Of a DNA stretch of 64,000 nt, positions 1 to 9,988 are shown piece after piece (position 1 is the first letter of the stretch; the number at the start of each line of letters is the position of its first letter). The position numbers were made by a program, and so were the translations under genes. Below the pieces are notes generated by a model. It was not told the origin of the DNA, made no database searches, and worked only from the letters and a program-made list of their open reading frames with translations. Source of the DNA: Streptomyces sp. AC1-42W (GTDB lineage: Bacteria; Actinomycetota; Actinomycetes; Streptomycetales; Streptomycetaceae); the NCBI RefSeq assembly GCF_003248355.1, contig NZ_QKWY01000001.1, positions 434,001 to 498,000 on the forward strand, given 5' to 3'.

Positions 1-1080
1 TACCTCCTGCCGGTCCTGTGGGACCAGCTGACGGACGGTTCGGAGGTCTCCTCCACCGCGGCCGTCGTCGCGGTCGTCATCGTGATCGTGTGCGCGTCGG
101 TGGGCCAGGCGTTCACCACCCACCTCGGCAACAAGCTCCGCCGGCACATCACCTGGTCGCCCGCGCGCGCCCTGGACGCGACCGGCGGCGCCCTGGTCAA
201 CGTGGTGGCGATGCTGCTGGTCGCCTGGCTGATCGGCTCCGCCCTGGCGGGCACCTCGCTGCCGACGCTCGGCAAGGAGGTCCGCAGCTCCTCGGTCCTG
301 CTGGGCGTCTCCCGTGTGATGCCGCCCCAGGCGTCCACCTGGTTCACGGACTTCTCCTCGGTCCTCGCGCAGAACGGCTTCCCGCAGGTCTTCAGCCCCT
401 TCGCCAACGAACCGATCACCGAGGTCAGGGCCCCCGACCCGGCCCTGGTGGGCAGCCCGGTCGCGGCGCGCGCCAAGCAGTCCATCGTCAAGGTCGTGGG
501 TACGGCCCCGAGCTGTGGCAAGGTCCTCGAAGGCACCGGCTTCGTGTTCGCCGACCGCCGCGTCATGACCAATGCCCACGTCGTCGGCGGCGTCGACGAG
601 CCGACCGTCCAGATCGGCGGCCAGGGACGCCTGTACGACGCGAAGGTCGTCCTCTACGACTGGCAGCGCGACATCGCCGTGCTCGACGTGCCCGACCTCG
701 ACGCGAAGCCGCTGCGGTTCGCCGACACCGAACGTGACGCGGAGTCGGGGGACAGCGCCATCGTCGCGGGCTTCCCGGAGAACGGCTCGTACGACGTACG
801 CTCCGCGCGCGTCCGGGCCCGCATCGACGCCAACGGACCCGACATCTACCACCGGGGCACGGTCCGCCGCGATGTGTACTCCCTCTACACCACCGTCCGC
901 CAGGGCAACTCCGGCGGCCCGCTGCTGACCCCCGAAGGCAAGGTGTACGGGGTCGTGTTCGCCAAGTCGCTCGACGACCCGGACACCGGCTACGCGCTGA
1001 CGGCGGACGAGATCCGCGAGGACATCGCACGGGGCCGCACCGCCAACCAGCAGGTCGACAGCCAGGGGTGCGCGCTCTAG
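1..1080 (+). CDS. MarP-type membrane-anchored serine protease (5' end outside window)
   Basis: The reading frame is open from the first base, so the start lies upstream of the window; 359 codons are visible. The visible N-terminal part has hydrophobic membrane segments (about residues 20-35 and 55-75) of the CvpA type. A trypsin-like domain follows, with the triad His in TNAHVV (about residue 192), Asp in RDIAVLDV (about 224) and Ser in GNSGGPL (about 304). In the family (mycobacterial MarP, Rv3671c) this is a membrane-tethered periplasmic protease used in acid and oxidative stress. The next genes, an epoxide-hydrolase-like protein and a holin-like protein, also neighbour marP in mycobacteria, which supports the call. 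Activity in this organism is inferred. Confidence 0.88.
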   Translation, partial: YLLPVLWDQLTDGSEVSSTAAVVAVVIVIVCASVGQAFTTHLGNKLRRHITWSPARALDATGGALVNVVAMLLVAWLIGSALAGTSLPTLGKEVRSSSVLLGVSRVMPPQASTWFTDFSSVLAQNGFPQVFSPFANEPITEVRAPDPALVGSPVAARAKQSIVKVVGTAPSCGKVLEGTGFVFADRRVMTNAHVVGGVDEPTVQIGGQGRLYDAKVVLYDWQRDIAVLDVPDLDAKPLRFADTERDAESGDSAIVAGFPENGSYDVRSARVRARIDANGPDIYHRGTVRRDVYSLYTTVRQGNSGGPLLTPEGKVYGVVFAKSLDDPDTGYALTADEIREDIARGRTANQQVDSQGCAL

Positions 1081-1446
1081 CCGGCGTCTGCCGGACACCG
1101 CTGGGGAGCGCGCCGCCGGGCGGTCCCGTGCGCGGTGTCAGTTACGGGGATGGCGCAGCCGCGCCGAGACCCAGCGGGCCCTGCGGCGCAGGATGCGCGA
1201 GATACCGAGCCGGGGATCGTCCACAACGTGCATAGCCTGCACCCGGCCCTGGAGGCCGTCCCCCTCATGAATGCCCGTAACCGCCGTGGCGGTCGAGCGA
1301 CGGTTGCGTGCTGCGTCACCGAAGTCGTGCGTCCAGCCCATACCGGGACGTCTGCCCGTGCCTCATGGTCCGTAACCGTCTGTCCGTCAGCCAATTGGCC
1401 TATGCGCCGGGCACGTGGCCATTTCTCGGACACGCGTGCCCATCGG
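1081..1446. other. Intergenic region with a possible 31-aa ORF
   Basis: This stretch lies between the convergent marP and hydrolase genes. It holds no convincing gene. The one candidate is a 31-codon minus-strand ORF (1233 to 1138) that starts MHVVDDPRLG and ends with a basic tail; it lacks a clear ribosome binding site, so it is only a possibility. Confidence 0.3.
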
Positions 1447-2466
1447 CTAGCGGTCGGGCTCGGAATCCTTGAGCCAGTTGATGAGTTCGGCCGAGAACCC
1501 GGCCGGGTCCTCCTCGTGCGGGAAGTGACCGAGACCGTCGAAAAGTCGCCAACGGTAGGGCGCCTCGACATACTCGCCGGACCCGGCCGAACTGCGGGTG
1601 CGGACCGCCGGATCGAGTGAACCGTGCAGGTGGAGCGTCGGCACCCGGACCGGCCGCTTCATGCGCCGGTTGAACTGGATGCCGTCGGGACGAGCCAGTG
1701 AGCGCACCATCCAGCGGTACGGCTCGATCGAGCAGTGCGCCGTCGAGGGGATGCTCATCGCCCGCCGGTAGACGCCCAGCGCCGCCTCGTCGGGGAAGTC
1801 CGCCTTGCCCGGACCCGCCCAGTCGCTGATCAGGCGCGCCACCAACGCGGCGTCGTCGGCCACCAGCTGACGTTCCGGCAGCCACGGCCGCTGGAAGCCC
1901 CAGATGTACGAGCCGGCCCGCGACTGGGCGAAGTCGGAGAGCATCGAGGAGCGCCACCGCCTGGGGTGGGGCATCGAGGAGACGACCAGCCGGCGCACCA
2001 GCTTCGGGCGCATCACGGCGGCCGTCCAGGCCAGGTAGCCGCCCATGTCGTGGCCGACCAGGGCGGCGTCCGGCTCACCGAGCGACCTGACCACACCGGT
2101 GATGTCGAGGGCCAGATTGGCGGGATCGTAGCCGCGGGGGGTGCGGTCGCTGCCGCCGACGCCGCGCAGATCCATCGCCACGGCCCGGAATCCGGCCTCG
2201 GCGAGCGCGGGCAACTGGTGGCGCCAGGTCCACCAGAACTGCGGGAAGCCGTGCAGGAGAAGAACCAGCGGCCCTTCACCCATTTCGGCGATGTGGAAGC
2301 GGGCGCCGTTCGCCGCGACGTCCCGGTGGGTCCACGGCCCGTCGAGGCGTACGGGGCCGCCGGCCGGGGCGAAGGGGGCGGATTCCGCCGGTGCGGCCGG
2401 GCGCGCGCGGCCCGCCCGGTCCTCCGGGCCCAGGGGGCCGACTGCGCTGGAATCGGGGACGGTCAT
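1447..2466 (-). CDS. Alpha/beta hydrolase, epoxide hydrolase-like
   Basis: This 339-aa protein has the epoxide hydrolase/haloalkane dehalogenase layout. The oxyanion motif HGFPQFWW is at about residue 72. The nucleophile is the Asp of VGHDMGG (about residue 140), where lipases would have Ser. The acid is in HGSLDP (about 286) and the catalytic His in GLGHFPHEE (about 314). Enzymes of this type open epoxides through an ester on the Asp. The start ATG overlaps the stop of the upstream holin-like gene (ATGA), so the two are translationally coupled. The first 40 residues are Pro/Ala-rich and not part of the fold. The natural substrate is unknown; the mycobacterial counterpart in this position is EphE. 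Confidence 0.85.
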   Translation of the reverse strand: MTVPDSSAVGPLGPEDRAGRARPAAPAESAPFAPAGGPVRLDGPWTHRDVAANGARFHIAEMGEGPLVLLLHGFPQFWWTWRHQLPALAEAGFRAVAMDLRGVGGSDRTPRGYDPANLALDITGVVRSLGEPDAALVGHDMGGYLAWTAAVMRPKLVRRLVVSSMPHPRRWRSSMLSDFAQSRAGSYIWGFQRPWLPERQLVADDAALVARLISDWAGPGKADFPDEAALGVYRRAMSIPSTAHCSIEPYRWMVRSLARPDGIQFNRRMKRPVRVPTLHLHGSLDPAVRTRSSAGSGEYVEAPYRWRLFDGLGHFPHEEDPAGFSAELINWLKDSEPDR

Positions 2467-2993
2467 GTGGACGAGCGTGCCACAGCGGACGCCTTGTCCT
2501 GGACCGGTGCGCTCTCGATGGCGCGGTCGGAGCGGGTGCTGCCGCCCACCGGGAGGATGGCGTCGGCGGCGGTCTCCGGGCGGGGGTGCGGCTTGACGCC
2601 CTGCAGGACGGCGGCGGTCTGCTTGGCGGACGCGATGGACTTCTCCGGCGGCTTGACCTTCTTGATCTTCGCGTAGCCGAACAGCGCGAGCAGGATGCCC
2701 AGCAGGATGAACGCGCCGCCGACGATCAGGAACGACCAGGCCAGCCCGAGCCCCAGATTGTGGATGCCGTACGCGGCCGCGAAGCTCAGCACCGGGATGG
2801 AGAAGAGGATCAGCACGCCCGTGACGATGAAGGCCACACTGCCGATGACGCCGCGCTTGACGTCCTGCCGCACCTCGGCCTTGGCCAGGGCGATTTCGTC
2901 GTGCACCAGCGCCGACAGCTCGGCCGTCGCCGACGCGACCAACTGGCCGAGACTGCGGTCGGCGCTGCCCGCGTAATTGCCGGGGTCGCTCAT
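2463..2993 (-). CDS. Phage holin family protein (actinobacterial DUF1469 type)
   Basis: This is a 176-aa membrane protein. An amphipathic N-terminus (about 15-45, SLGQLVASATAELSALVHDE) is followed by two strong membrane segments (about 50-75 and 82-105). The C-terminal third is charged, Pro/Lys-rich and probably cytoplasmic. This matches the holin superfamily III_6 family that sits next to MarP and EphE in actinobacteria. The chromosomal members have no proven lytic role and are better seen as small envelope proteins. The gene reads directly into the hydrolase gene with an ATGA overlap. Confidence 0.8.
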   Translation of the reverse strand: MSDPGNYAGSADRSLGQLVASATAELSALVHDEIALAKAEVRQDVKRGVIGSVAFIVTGVLILFSIPVLSFAAAYGIHNLGLGLAWSFLIVGGAFILLGILLALFGYAKIKKVKPPEKSIASAKQTAAVLQGVKPHPRPETAADAILPVGGSTRSDRAIESAPVQDKASAVARSST

Positions 2994-3032
2994 CCCTGAC
3001 TCCCTCTCCCGTTCAACGTGTCCGATGTCAGA

Positions 3033-4439
3033 TCATGCCGGACTGTCCGGCTTGCTGCTCGCTGCCCCCGCCAGTCGGGCACGGCGGCGGTGCTCGGCCG
3101 CCTTCTCCTCGTAGATCGCGGCCATTCTCAGGTGGTACGCGGGATCGTCCTGTTCGTAGACGTCCGGTACCCCGGAACCGTCCTCGTCGAGCTCCTCGGC
3201 GTCGGACAGTGCCCGGTACTTCCGTACCCGGAGTTTGAGCAGTACACCGGAGAGTACGGCGGCGATGAGGGAGCCGAGCAGAACCGACGCCTTGATCTCG
3301 TTGATCATGTCGTCGTCACCGGCGAAGGCCAGCTCACCGATCAGCAGCGACACGGTGAAGCCGATGCCGGCGAGAGTGGCGACGGCGAAGACGTCGGCCC
3401 AGGCCAGATCCTTGTTGAGTTCGGCCTTGGTGAGCCGGGTGGTCAGCCATGTACCGCCGAAGACCCCGATGGTCTTGCCGGCGACGAGCCCCAGGACGAC
3501 CCCGAGGGTCTCGGGCCGGTTGAACACGCCCGCCAACGCACCGCCGGAGAGGGAGACGCCTGCGGAGAAGAGCGCGAAGACCGGCACGGCGAACCCAGCC
3601 GACAGGGGGTGCACCAGGTGCTCGACGCGTTCGCCAGGCGAGTGCTCCTCGCCCTCGCGGCGGGTGCAGCGCAGCATCAGGCCCATGGCGACACCGGCGA
3701 TGGTGGCGTGGATGCCGCTGTTGTACATCAGGCCCCAGATGAGCAGGGCGGCTGGTACGTAGACGTACCAGCCGCGCACGCCCAGGCGGAGCAGCAGATA
3801 GAAGACGCCCAGGCCGACGAAGGCGCCGCCGAGTGCCAGGAAGTCGATGTCCTCGGTGAAGAAGATCGCGATGACCAGGATCGCGAAGAGGTCGTCCACG
3901 ACGGCGAGGGTGAGCAGGAAGGCCCGGAGCGCGGCCGGCAGCGAGGTGCCGATGACGGCGAGGACGGCGAGGGCGAAGGCGATGTCGGTGGCGGTCGGGA
4001 CGGCCCAGCCGCTGGCGGAGCCGTCGCCTGCCACGTTCACCACCGTGTAGACGAGCGCGGGGACGATCATGCCGCAGAGCGCGGCGGCCACGGGCAGCGC
4101 CGCCGCCTTGGGGTCGCGCAGCTCGCCCGCCACGAGTTCGCGTTTGAGTTCCACGCCGGCGACGAAGAAGAAGACGGCGAGCAGGCCGTCGGCGGCCCAG
4201 TGCGCCACGGAGAGATTCAGCCCGAGGCTCTCGGGTCCGATGTGGAAGTGGCTGACGGCCTCGTAGCTCTTGCCGGCGGTGTTGGCCCACACCAGCGCCG
4301 CCACCGCCGCGACCAGCAGGATGACGCCCCCGACGGTCTCCGTGCGCAGGGCCTCGGCGACGTAGTTGCGCTCGGGCAGCGGAAGCCGCCCCAGAAAGGT
4401 GCGGCGGGGGCCGGGGGGTGCGGGGGTGGACGCGGTCAC
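3033..4439 (-). CDS. nhaA: Na+/H+ antiporter NhaA
   Basis: This is a 468-aa polytopic membrane protein with about 12 hydrophobic segments. The signature residues of NhaA are present: the Asp in PTATDIAFALAV and the adjacent Asp pair in LAVVDDLFAILV, which bind and exchange Na+ and H+. It exports sodium in return for protons. I chose the GTG at 4439 because GGAGG lies nine bases upstream; the frame stays open to 4529 without a better signal. The C-terminal 60 residues are a charged cytoplasmic tail (YEEKAAEHRRRARLAG) longer than in E. coli NhaA. It is transcribed alone towards the holin-like gene. Confidence 0.93.
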   Translation of the reverse strand: MTASTPAPPGPRRTFLGRLPLPERNYVAEALRTETVGGVILLVAAVAALVWANTAGKSYEAVSHFHIGPESLGLNLSVAHWAADGLLAVFFFVAGVELKRELVAGELRDPKAAALPVAAALCGMIVPALVYTVVNVAGDGSASGWAVPTATDIAFALAVLAVIGTSLPAALRAFLLTLAVVDDLFAILVIAIFFTEDIDFLALGGAFVGLGVFYLLLRLGVRGWYVYVPAALLIWGLMYNSGIHATIAGVAMGLMLRCTRREGEEHSPGERVEHLVHPLSAGFAVPVFALFSAGVSLSGGALAGVFNRPETLGVVLGLVAGKTIGVFGGTWLTTRLTKAELNKDLAWADVFAVATLAGIGFTVSLLIGELAFAGDDDMINEIKASVLLGSLIAAVLSGVLLKLRVRKYRALSDAEELDEDGSGVPDVYEQDDPAYHLRMAAIYEEKAAEHRRRARLAGAASSKPDSPA

Positions 4440-4610
4440 AGGGGGAGACCTCCGGGTCGGTACGGCAGCGATGGCATGGCTGATGCACTTGCCGACCAGA
4501 CTTCCCGGCACCCCTGTGGAAATTTTCATTTCTTTTGACGATCAACTGCCACTGTACCCGTGGGGCCCGGAGGCGGGGGGTGCGTGGGAGCGGTGATCTT
4601 CACCCCAGTG

Positions 4611-4649
4611 CCCGAAGGGCACCCGGCGTGTCGCCGGATGCCCTTCGGG
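4611..4649 (-). terminator. Strong hairpin downstream of acs
   Basis: An 18-bp stem with one mismatch and a three-base loop lies at 4611-4628 / 4632-4649. It is 31 bases past the acs stop codon on the minus strand and upstream of nhaA. It lacks a T-run, as many Streptomyces terminators do. Confidence 0.75.
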
Positions 4650-4679
4650 TCGGGTCAGCCCGTATCGGGCCCGGGGCCC

Positions 4680-6635
4680 TCAGTCCTCGGACGGGGCCGA
4701 GGGGAGCTGGCTCTGGATGAGGTCCATGACCGAGGAGTCGGTCAGGGTCGTCACGTCTCCCAGCGCCCTGTTCTCGGCGACGTCGCGCAGCAGACGGCGC
4801 ATGATCTTGCCGGAACGGGTCTTGGGCAGCTCCGCCACCGGCATGATGCGCTTCGGCTTGGCGATCGGGCCGAGCGTCGAGCCGACGTGGTTGCGCAGCT
4901 CGGCCAGCAGGTCGTCGGACGCGGTCGCCGTACCGCGCAGGATGACGAAGGCGACGATGGCCTGGCCGGTCGTCTCGTCGGCGGCGCCGACCACGGCCGC
5001 CTCCGCGACGGAGGAGTGCGAGACGAGTGCCGACTCGACCTCGGTGGTCGAGATGTTGTGCCCGGACACCAGCATCACGTCGTCCACCCGGCCCAGCAGC
5101 CAGATGTCGCCGTCCTCGTCCTTCTTGGCGCCGTCACCGGCGAAGTACTTGCCCTCGAACCGGGACCAGTAGGTGTCGAGGAAGCGCTGGTCGTCGCGCC
5201 AGATGGTGCGGAGCATCGACGGCCACGGCTCGGTGAGGACCAGGTAGCCGCCTCCGCCGTTCGGGACCTCGTTGGCCTCGTCGTCCACGACGGTCGCGGA
5301 GATGCCCGGCAGGGCGCGCTGGGCACTGCCCGGCTTGGTGTCCGTGACACCGGGGAGCGGCGAGATCATCATCGTGCCGGTCTCGGTCTGCCACCAGGTG
5401 TCCACGATCGGGCACTTGTCGGCACCGATGTGCTTGCGGTACCACATCCACGCCTCGGGGTTGATCGGCTCACCCACCGAACCGAGGACGCGCAGCGACG
5501 ACAGATCGAACTTGGCGGGGATGTCGTCTCCCCACTTCATGAACGTACGGATCGCGGTCGGCGCGGTGTAGAGGATCGTGACGCCGTACTTCTGGATGAC
5601 CTCCCAGAAACGCCCCTGGTGCGGGGTGTCGGGGGTGCCCTCGTACATCACCTGCGTGGCGCCGTTGGCCAGCGGCCCGTAGACGATGTACGAGTGCCCG
5701 GTCACCCAGCCGATGTCGGCGGTGCACCAGTAGACGTCGGTCTCCGGCTTGAGGTCGAAGACCGCGTGGTGGGTGTAGGCCGCCTGGGTGAGGTAGCCGC
5801 CGGAGGTGTGCAGGATGCCCTTGGGCTTACCCGTGGTGCCCGACGTGTACAGGATGAAGAGCGGCTGCTCCGCCTCGAACGCCTCGGGGGTGTGCTCGGC
5901 GGACTGGCGGCCCGTGATGTCGTGCCACCAGATGTCACGGCCCTCGGTCCACGCGGTGTCCTGGCCGGTGCGGCGGACCACGACGACGTGCTCCACGCCG
6001 TCGATACGGGAGACGGCGTCGTCCACCGCGGGCTTGAGCGCGGAGGGCTTGCCGCGGCGGTATCCGCCGTCGGCGGTGATGACGACCTTGGCGTCCGCGT
6101 CCTGGATGCGGGCCGCGATGGCGTCGGCGGAGAAGCCGCCGAACACCACCGAGTGCGCGGCACCGATGCGGGCGCAGGCCAGCATCGCGACGGCGGCCTC
6201 GGGGATCATCGGAAGGTAGACGGCGACGCGGTCGCCCTTGCCGACACCGAGCTCGGTGAGGGCGTTGGCGGCGCGCGAGACCTCGTCCTTCAGCTCCGCG
6301 TAGGTGATGGCGCGGCTGTCACCGGGCTCGCCCTCGAAGTGGATGGCGACGCGGTCGCCGTTGCCCGCCTCGACGTGACGGTCCACGCAGTTGTACGCGA
6401 CGTTGAGCTTGCCGTCCGCGAACCACTTCGCGAAGGGCGGGTTGCTCCAGTCGAGCGTCTCGGTCGGCTCGGTCTCCCACGTCAGGCGCCGGGCCTGCTC
6501 GGCCCAGAAGCCCAGCCGGTCCGCTTTGGCCTGCTCATACGCCTCGGCGGTGACGTTGGCGTTGGCGGCCAGCTCGGCAGGCGGAGAGAACTTCCGCTCT
6601 TCCCGAAGCAGGTTGGCCAGGCTTTCGTTGCTCAC
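4680..6635 (-). CDS. acs: Acetyl-coenzyme A synthetase (AMP-forming)
   Basis: This 651-aa enzyme converts acetate, ATP and CoA to acetyl-CoA, AMP and pyrophosphate. It shows the adenylate-forming motifs [11 protein letters not shown] (P-loop-like, mid-protein), [10 protein letters not shown], and the C-terminal [10 protein letters not shown]. The Lys of that last motif is the residue acetylated by Pat-type enzymes and deacetylated by sirtuins, so post-translational control is expected. I chose the GTG at 6635 (product starts [10 protein letters not shown]) because GGGAGA lies just upstream and it matches the family start; the frame is open to 6752. The gene is monocistronic, and a strong hairpin follows at 4611-4649. 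Confidence 0.95.
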   Translation of the reverse strand: MSNESLANLLREERKFSPPAELAANANVTAEAYEQAKADRLGFWAEQARRLTWETEPTETLDWSNPPFAKWFADGKLNVAYNCVDRHVEAGNGDRVAIHFEGEPGDSRAITYAELKDEVSRAANALTELGVGKGDRVAVYLPMIPEAAVAMLACARIGAAHSVVFGGFSADAIAARIQDADAKVVITADGGYRRGKPSALKPAVDDAVSRIDGVEHVVVVRRTGQDTAWTEGRDIWWHDITGRQSAEHTPEAFEAEQPLFILYTSGTTGKPKGILHTSGGYLTQAAYTHHAVFDLKPETDVYWCTADIGWVTGHSYIVYGPLANGATQVMYEGTPDTPHQGRFWEVIQKYGVTILYTAPTAIRTFMKWGDDIPAKFDLSSLRVLGSVGEPINPEAWMWYRKHIGADKCPIVDTWWQTETGTMMISPLPGVTDTKPGSAQRALPGISATVVDDEANEVPNGGGGYLVLTEPWPSMLRTIWRDDQRFLDTYWSRFEGKYFAGDGAKKDEDGDIWLLGRVDDVMLVSGHNISTTEVESALVSHSSVAEAAVVGAADETTGQAIVAFVILRGTATASDDLLAELRNHVGSTLGPIAKPKRIMPVAELPKTRSGKIMRRLLRDVAENRALGDVTTLTDSSVMDLIQSQLPSAPSED

Positions 6636-6867
6636 GACTTCTCCCAGTCCCAGGGTGTCCGTTGTGTCCCGGGCATAGCTCATCAGTCCGAAGGCCGGGT
6701 GACAAGGGTCTGCCGGGAATTGGTTTAGACCTGTGTCTCGTGTATAAGGCATGATCCCGCTTCCGTACCGGCGCGGCGCGTCGAATCGACGTGTTTGCGC
6801 CAGTGCGGCGGCCTGGTCGGCCCGGAAGCGGGGTCACTGGGACTCACGTACCCGACGTGCCTGCGGT

Positions 6868-9705
6868 TCAGGCCCCGGAACGGACCAACTCGGCCGGACG
6901 GGCGGGCGTGACCGGGTCGAACACTGCGGCTCGCCCCTCCTTCGTACCCGCTGCTTCGGTCAGCAGATACGACTGGGCCTCGGCCACGTGGAAGTACATC
7001 CCGTGGAGCTGCAGGGTGCCTTCGGCGATGCGGCGGGCCACCGAGGGGTGGGCCCTCAGATGGTCGAGCTGCTGCATGACGTTGGTCAGGCAGAGCTGCT
7101 CCACTGTATCGGCGGGCTCCCGGCCGGCGATACGGGCTCGGACCTCGCCGGCCGCGGTCATCCGGCCCAGGCTCGGCAGCCCGTGCCGGAGCCAGCGGGC
7201 GAGTGAGGTGTCCGGCGCGTGCGGCGAGGGGGCCGGGGCGTTGGCCAGGAGCGCGTTCATCGCACCGCAGCCCGAGTGCCCGCAGACGGTGATGGACTCG
7301 ACGCCGAGCACATCCACGGCGTACTCGATCGCCGCCCCCACGGAGTGGTCGCCCTGCTCGGGGCCCGGGAGCGGGACCAGATTGCCGATGTTGCGCACGG
7401 TGAACAGATCACCGGGACCGCTGGCCGTGATCATGCTCGTCACCAGGCGGGAGTCCGCGCAGGTGATGAAGAGCTGAGAGGGGCGCTGGCCTTCTCTGGC
7501 GAGGCGCGCCAGCTCCGCGCGGACCAGGGGCGCCGTATCGCGCTGGAAGGAGCTGAGTCCTCTGACCAGCCGGTGTCCGCCGTGTCCGCCGTGGGCGGCG
7601 GGGCTGGTGGGGCTTTCGGCCGCGTCGGGCCCGGTGGGTCCGGCGTGCTCGGCGGCCGCACGGTGGGGGGCGGGGGCCGATTGCGGGGCGGGAGGCGTCG
7701 GCGCGGGGGAGGCGGCGGGGGGTGCCTGCGCCGACGCGGACGTGGCCGGCGTGGCGGGGGCTTCGGGGGCGGTGGGGGCCGGCGGCGATGGCCGTGGGCG
7801 GTGCGCTGGCTGTGGAGCCGTATCCGCAGGGGCGCCGGTGCCGGGGTGGGGCGGGGCGGAAGTCGGAGCCGGGGCGATGACGCCGATGGCTGGGGGTGTC
7901 GTCGGGGGGCCGGTGGTGGACGCGGGGCGCGGTTGGCTGTCGGCCGTCTGCGGCGGAGGCGCGTGTTCCGGCCGGTCGTGACAGTGATGGTTGCGCCATG
8001 GCGTCCATGGTCGGCAGCAGGAGTGAGCTGCGGCAGCGGGCTCGGCGATCCTGCCGCCCGAGCGTCCGGCGAAGGCCACCTGCCCGCCGTGTGCCGTATG
8101 GGCGTTGCTCCAGTCCTGGATGGCCTCGTAGGCGGCGTGATCCATGAAGAAGCCGTCCAACTCGACCACCGCGTCCGCACCCTGGGGCAGTCCTGCCAGC
8201 ATCCGGCTCAGGCGCGGTACGGCCAGGAACGTCAACTGGCCGCGTACGAGCACATGATGCTGTCCGTTCAGTGTGGAGATGGTGATCCGGGTCCGGCCGA
8301 GGCGGTGCAGCGCGACGGCCACCGCCACGGCGATCCCGATCGCCACACCCTTGAGGACGCCGACCACCAGCACCCCGGCGATCGTCGCGCCGTACACCAG
8401 GAACTCCCGGTGTTTGTGGACGTTGCGGATGTGCGCGAGGCTCACCATCTTGAGGCCGACCATCATCACCAGCGCCCCGAGGGCTGCCAGCGGGATCAGC
8501 TCCAGCGTGGCGACGAGCAGCCCGGAAGCGAGCAGAATCCACACGCCGTGCAGCACGGTCGAGGCACGGCCGGTCGCCCCGGCTCTCACGTTGGCCGAAC
8601 TGCGCACGGCTCCTCCGGAGACCGCGAGCCCGCCCAGCAGCCCGGACACCATGTTGGCGATGCCCTGCGCGCGCAGTTCCCGGTCCAGGTCGGAGCGCTT
8701 CAACGGGGGCGGCGCGAGACGAACGGGGCCGGCCGGTGCGGCGGGGGCATCGGAGCGGTCGGGAACATCTGGGGCGTCGGGGCCGGGCGCCATGGGGGAG
8801 CCCGCGGCGTGGGCACGGTTTCGGTCGGCGGCCAGCTTGTCCACCGCGACAGCGGCCAGCAGCGATTCCAGGCTGGCCACCAGCATCATCGTGAACACGG
8901 CTGTGGCCAGGCCGAACACCGGCCCGTGCGGCAACTCGGGCAGGGCGTGCGAGCTCCAGGAGGGCAGGTCCACACGGGCGATCGACGGGGCCGCCCAGGC
9001 TGCCGCGGCCGTGGCCAGGGCCACGGAGGCCAGGGCCGCCGGGGCCCGGCGCAGAAGCCGTCCGGCACGTCCGGGCAGCAGCGGCCACAGGACGAGGACG
9101 GCGACGGTGAGCCCGCCGATCAGCGGGGCGGCGGGATCGACACGCGCCAGCTGTTCCGGGAGATGCAGGACGTTGGAGATGGCCGAGCTCTGAGGCGATC
9201 CGCCCAGCACGATGTGCAGTTGAGCGAGCGCGATCGCGACGCCGATACCGGCGAGCGTGCCGTGGACGATGGCGGGGCTGACGGCGAGAGCGCTGCGGGC
9301 CGCCCGCAGGGAGCCGAGCACGAGTTGGAGCAGGCCCGCCCCGATGGTGATGGCGCAGGTGGTGCGCCAGCCGTAGACCTGGATCGTCTGGGCCGTCACC
9401 ACGGTCAGTCCGGCGGACGGGCCGGAGACCTGGAGAGGTGTGCCGCCGAGAAGCCCGGCGACGATGCCGCCGACTGCGGCGGAGAGGAGGCCCGCCTCCA
9501 GAGGGGCTCCCATGGCCACGGCCAGGCCGAGCGACATGGGGATGGCGAGCAGAAAGACGGTGATGGACGCGGAGACATCGGCGCCCGCGATGCGGAATCG
9601 TCCGCCGCGCGGCGGCGGGCTGTGTGGTCGCTTGACTCCCAGGGACCGGGAAGGCCGCGAACTACGGGATGAGTGGTCGTGACGAGTGGGTACGCAGGCA
9701 GACAT
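6868..9705 (-). CDS. SulP-family anion transporter fused to beta-carbonic anhydrase
   Basis: This 945-aa fusion has three parts. Residues about 40-480 form a SulP transporter with many membrane segments. A STAS-like domain follows (about 490-570). After a Pro/Ala/Ser-rich linker of roughly 120 residues comes a C-terminal beta-carbonic anhydrase with all zinc-site residues: Cys and Asp in CADSR, His and Cys in CGHSGCG. The arrangement suggests bicarbonate import coupled to its interconversion with CO2. The ATG at 9705 was chosen for AGGAGGAG about 10 bases upstream; the frame runs open to 9921. The transporter domain carries an extra low-complexity insert (about residues 265-305). Substrate is inferred from the fusion. 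Confidence 0.88.
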   Translation of the reverse strand: MSACVPTRHDHSSRSSRPSRSLGVKRPHSPPPRGGRFRIAGADVSASITVFLLAIPMSLGLAVAMGAPLEAGLLSAAVGGIVAGLLGGTPLQVSGPSAGLTVVTAQTIQVYGWRTTCAITIGAGLLQLVLGSLRAARSALAVSPAIVHGTLAGIGVAIALAQLHIVLGGSPQSSAISNVLHLPEQLARVDPAAPLIGGLTVAVLVLWPLLPGRAGRLLRRAPAALASVALATAAAAWAAPSIARVDLPSWSSHALPELPHGPVFGLATAVFTMMLVASLESLLAAVAVDKLAADRNRAHAAGSPMAPGPDAPDVPDRSDAPAAPAGPVRLAPPPLKRSDLDRELRAQGIANMVSGLLGGLAVSGGAVRSSANVRAGATGRASTVLHGVWILLASGLLVATLELIPLAALGALVMMVGLKMVSLAHIRNVHKHREFLVYGATIAGVLVVGVLKGVAIGIAVAVAVALHRLGRTRITISTLNGQHHVLVRGQLTFLAVPRLSRMLAGLPQGADAVVELDGFFMDHAAYEAIQDWSNAHTAHGGQVAFAGRSGGRIAEPAAAAHSCCRPWTPWRNHHCHDRPEHAPPPQTADSQPRPASTTGPPTTPPAIGVIAPAPTSAPPHPGTGAPADTAPQPAHRPRPSPPAPTAPEAPATPATSASAQAPPAASPAPTPPAPQSAPAPHRAAAEHAGPTGPDAAESPTSPAAHGGHGGHRLVRGLSSFQRDTAPLVRAELARLAREGQRPSQLFITCADSRLVTSMITASGPGDLFTVRNIGNLVPLPGPEQGDHSVGAAIEYAVDVLGVESITVCGHSGCGAMNALLANAPAPSPHAPDTSLARWLRHGLPSLGRMTAAGEVRARIAGREPADTVEQLCLTNVMQQLDHLRAHPSVARRIAEGTLQLHGMYFHVAEAQSYLLTEAAGTKEGRAAVFDPVTPARPAELVRSGA

Positions 9706-9988
9706 ATTTCCGGTCTCCTCCTGGGCGGCGCGGTCTCGGAACCCGATGACGCGGCCGTGGGTGACGGTATGCAGCGGCGAGGTATTTCCAACTCTCGGTA
9801 AACAGACCGTAATGGAGAGTAAAGATCTGTGTCCAGGATTGCTGGCAAATAGGCCGTCTAGCCACCCATTCTGGTGAATAGGCATCTTTTCATTCGGCCT
9901 GTCGCTCCCCCTCTTCGTCAATGCGTGCGACCTTGACGGCGCCGTGTCGGCACTCGGCGCAAGCTACCTGCGAGGAAGAGGTGGGCGG

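Noticed and set aside
3018..4538. Plus-strand frame opposite nhaA
   Set aside because: The antiporter on the minus strand has membrane segments and catalytic Asp residues; the plus frame is acidic, repetitive shadow sequence.
4560..6728. Plus-strand frame of 722 codons opposite acs
   Set aside because: It is the shadow of acetyl-CoA synthetase on the other strand.
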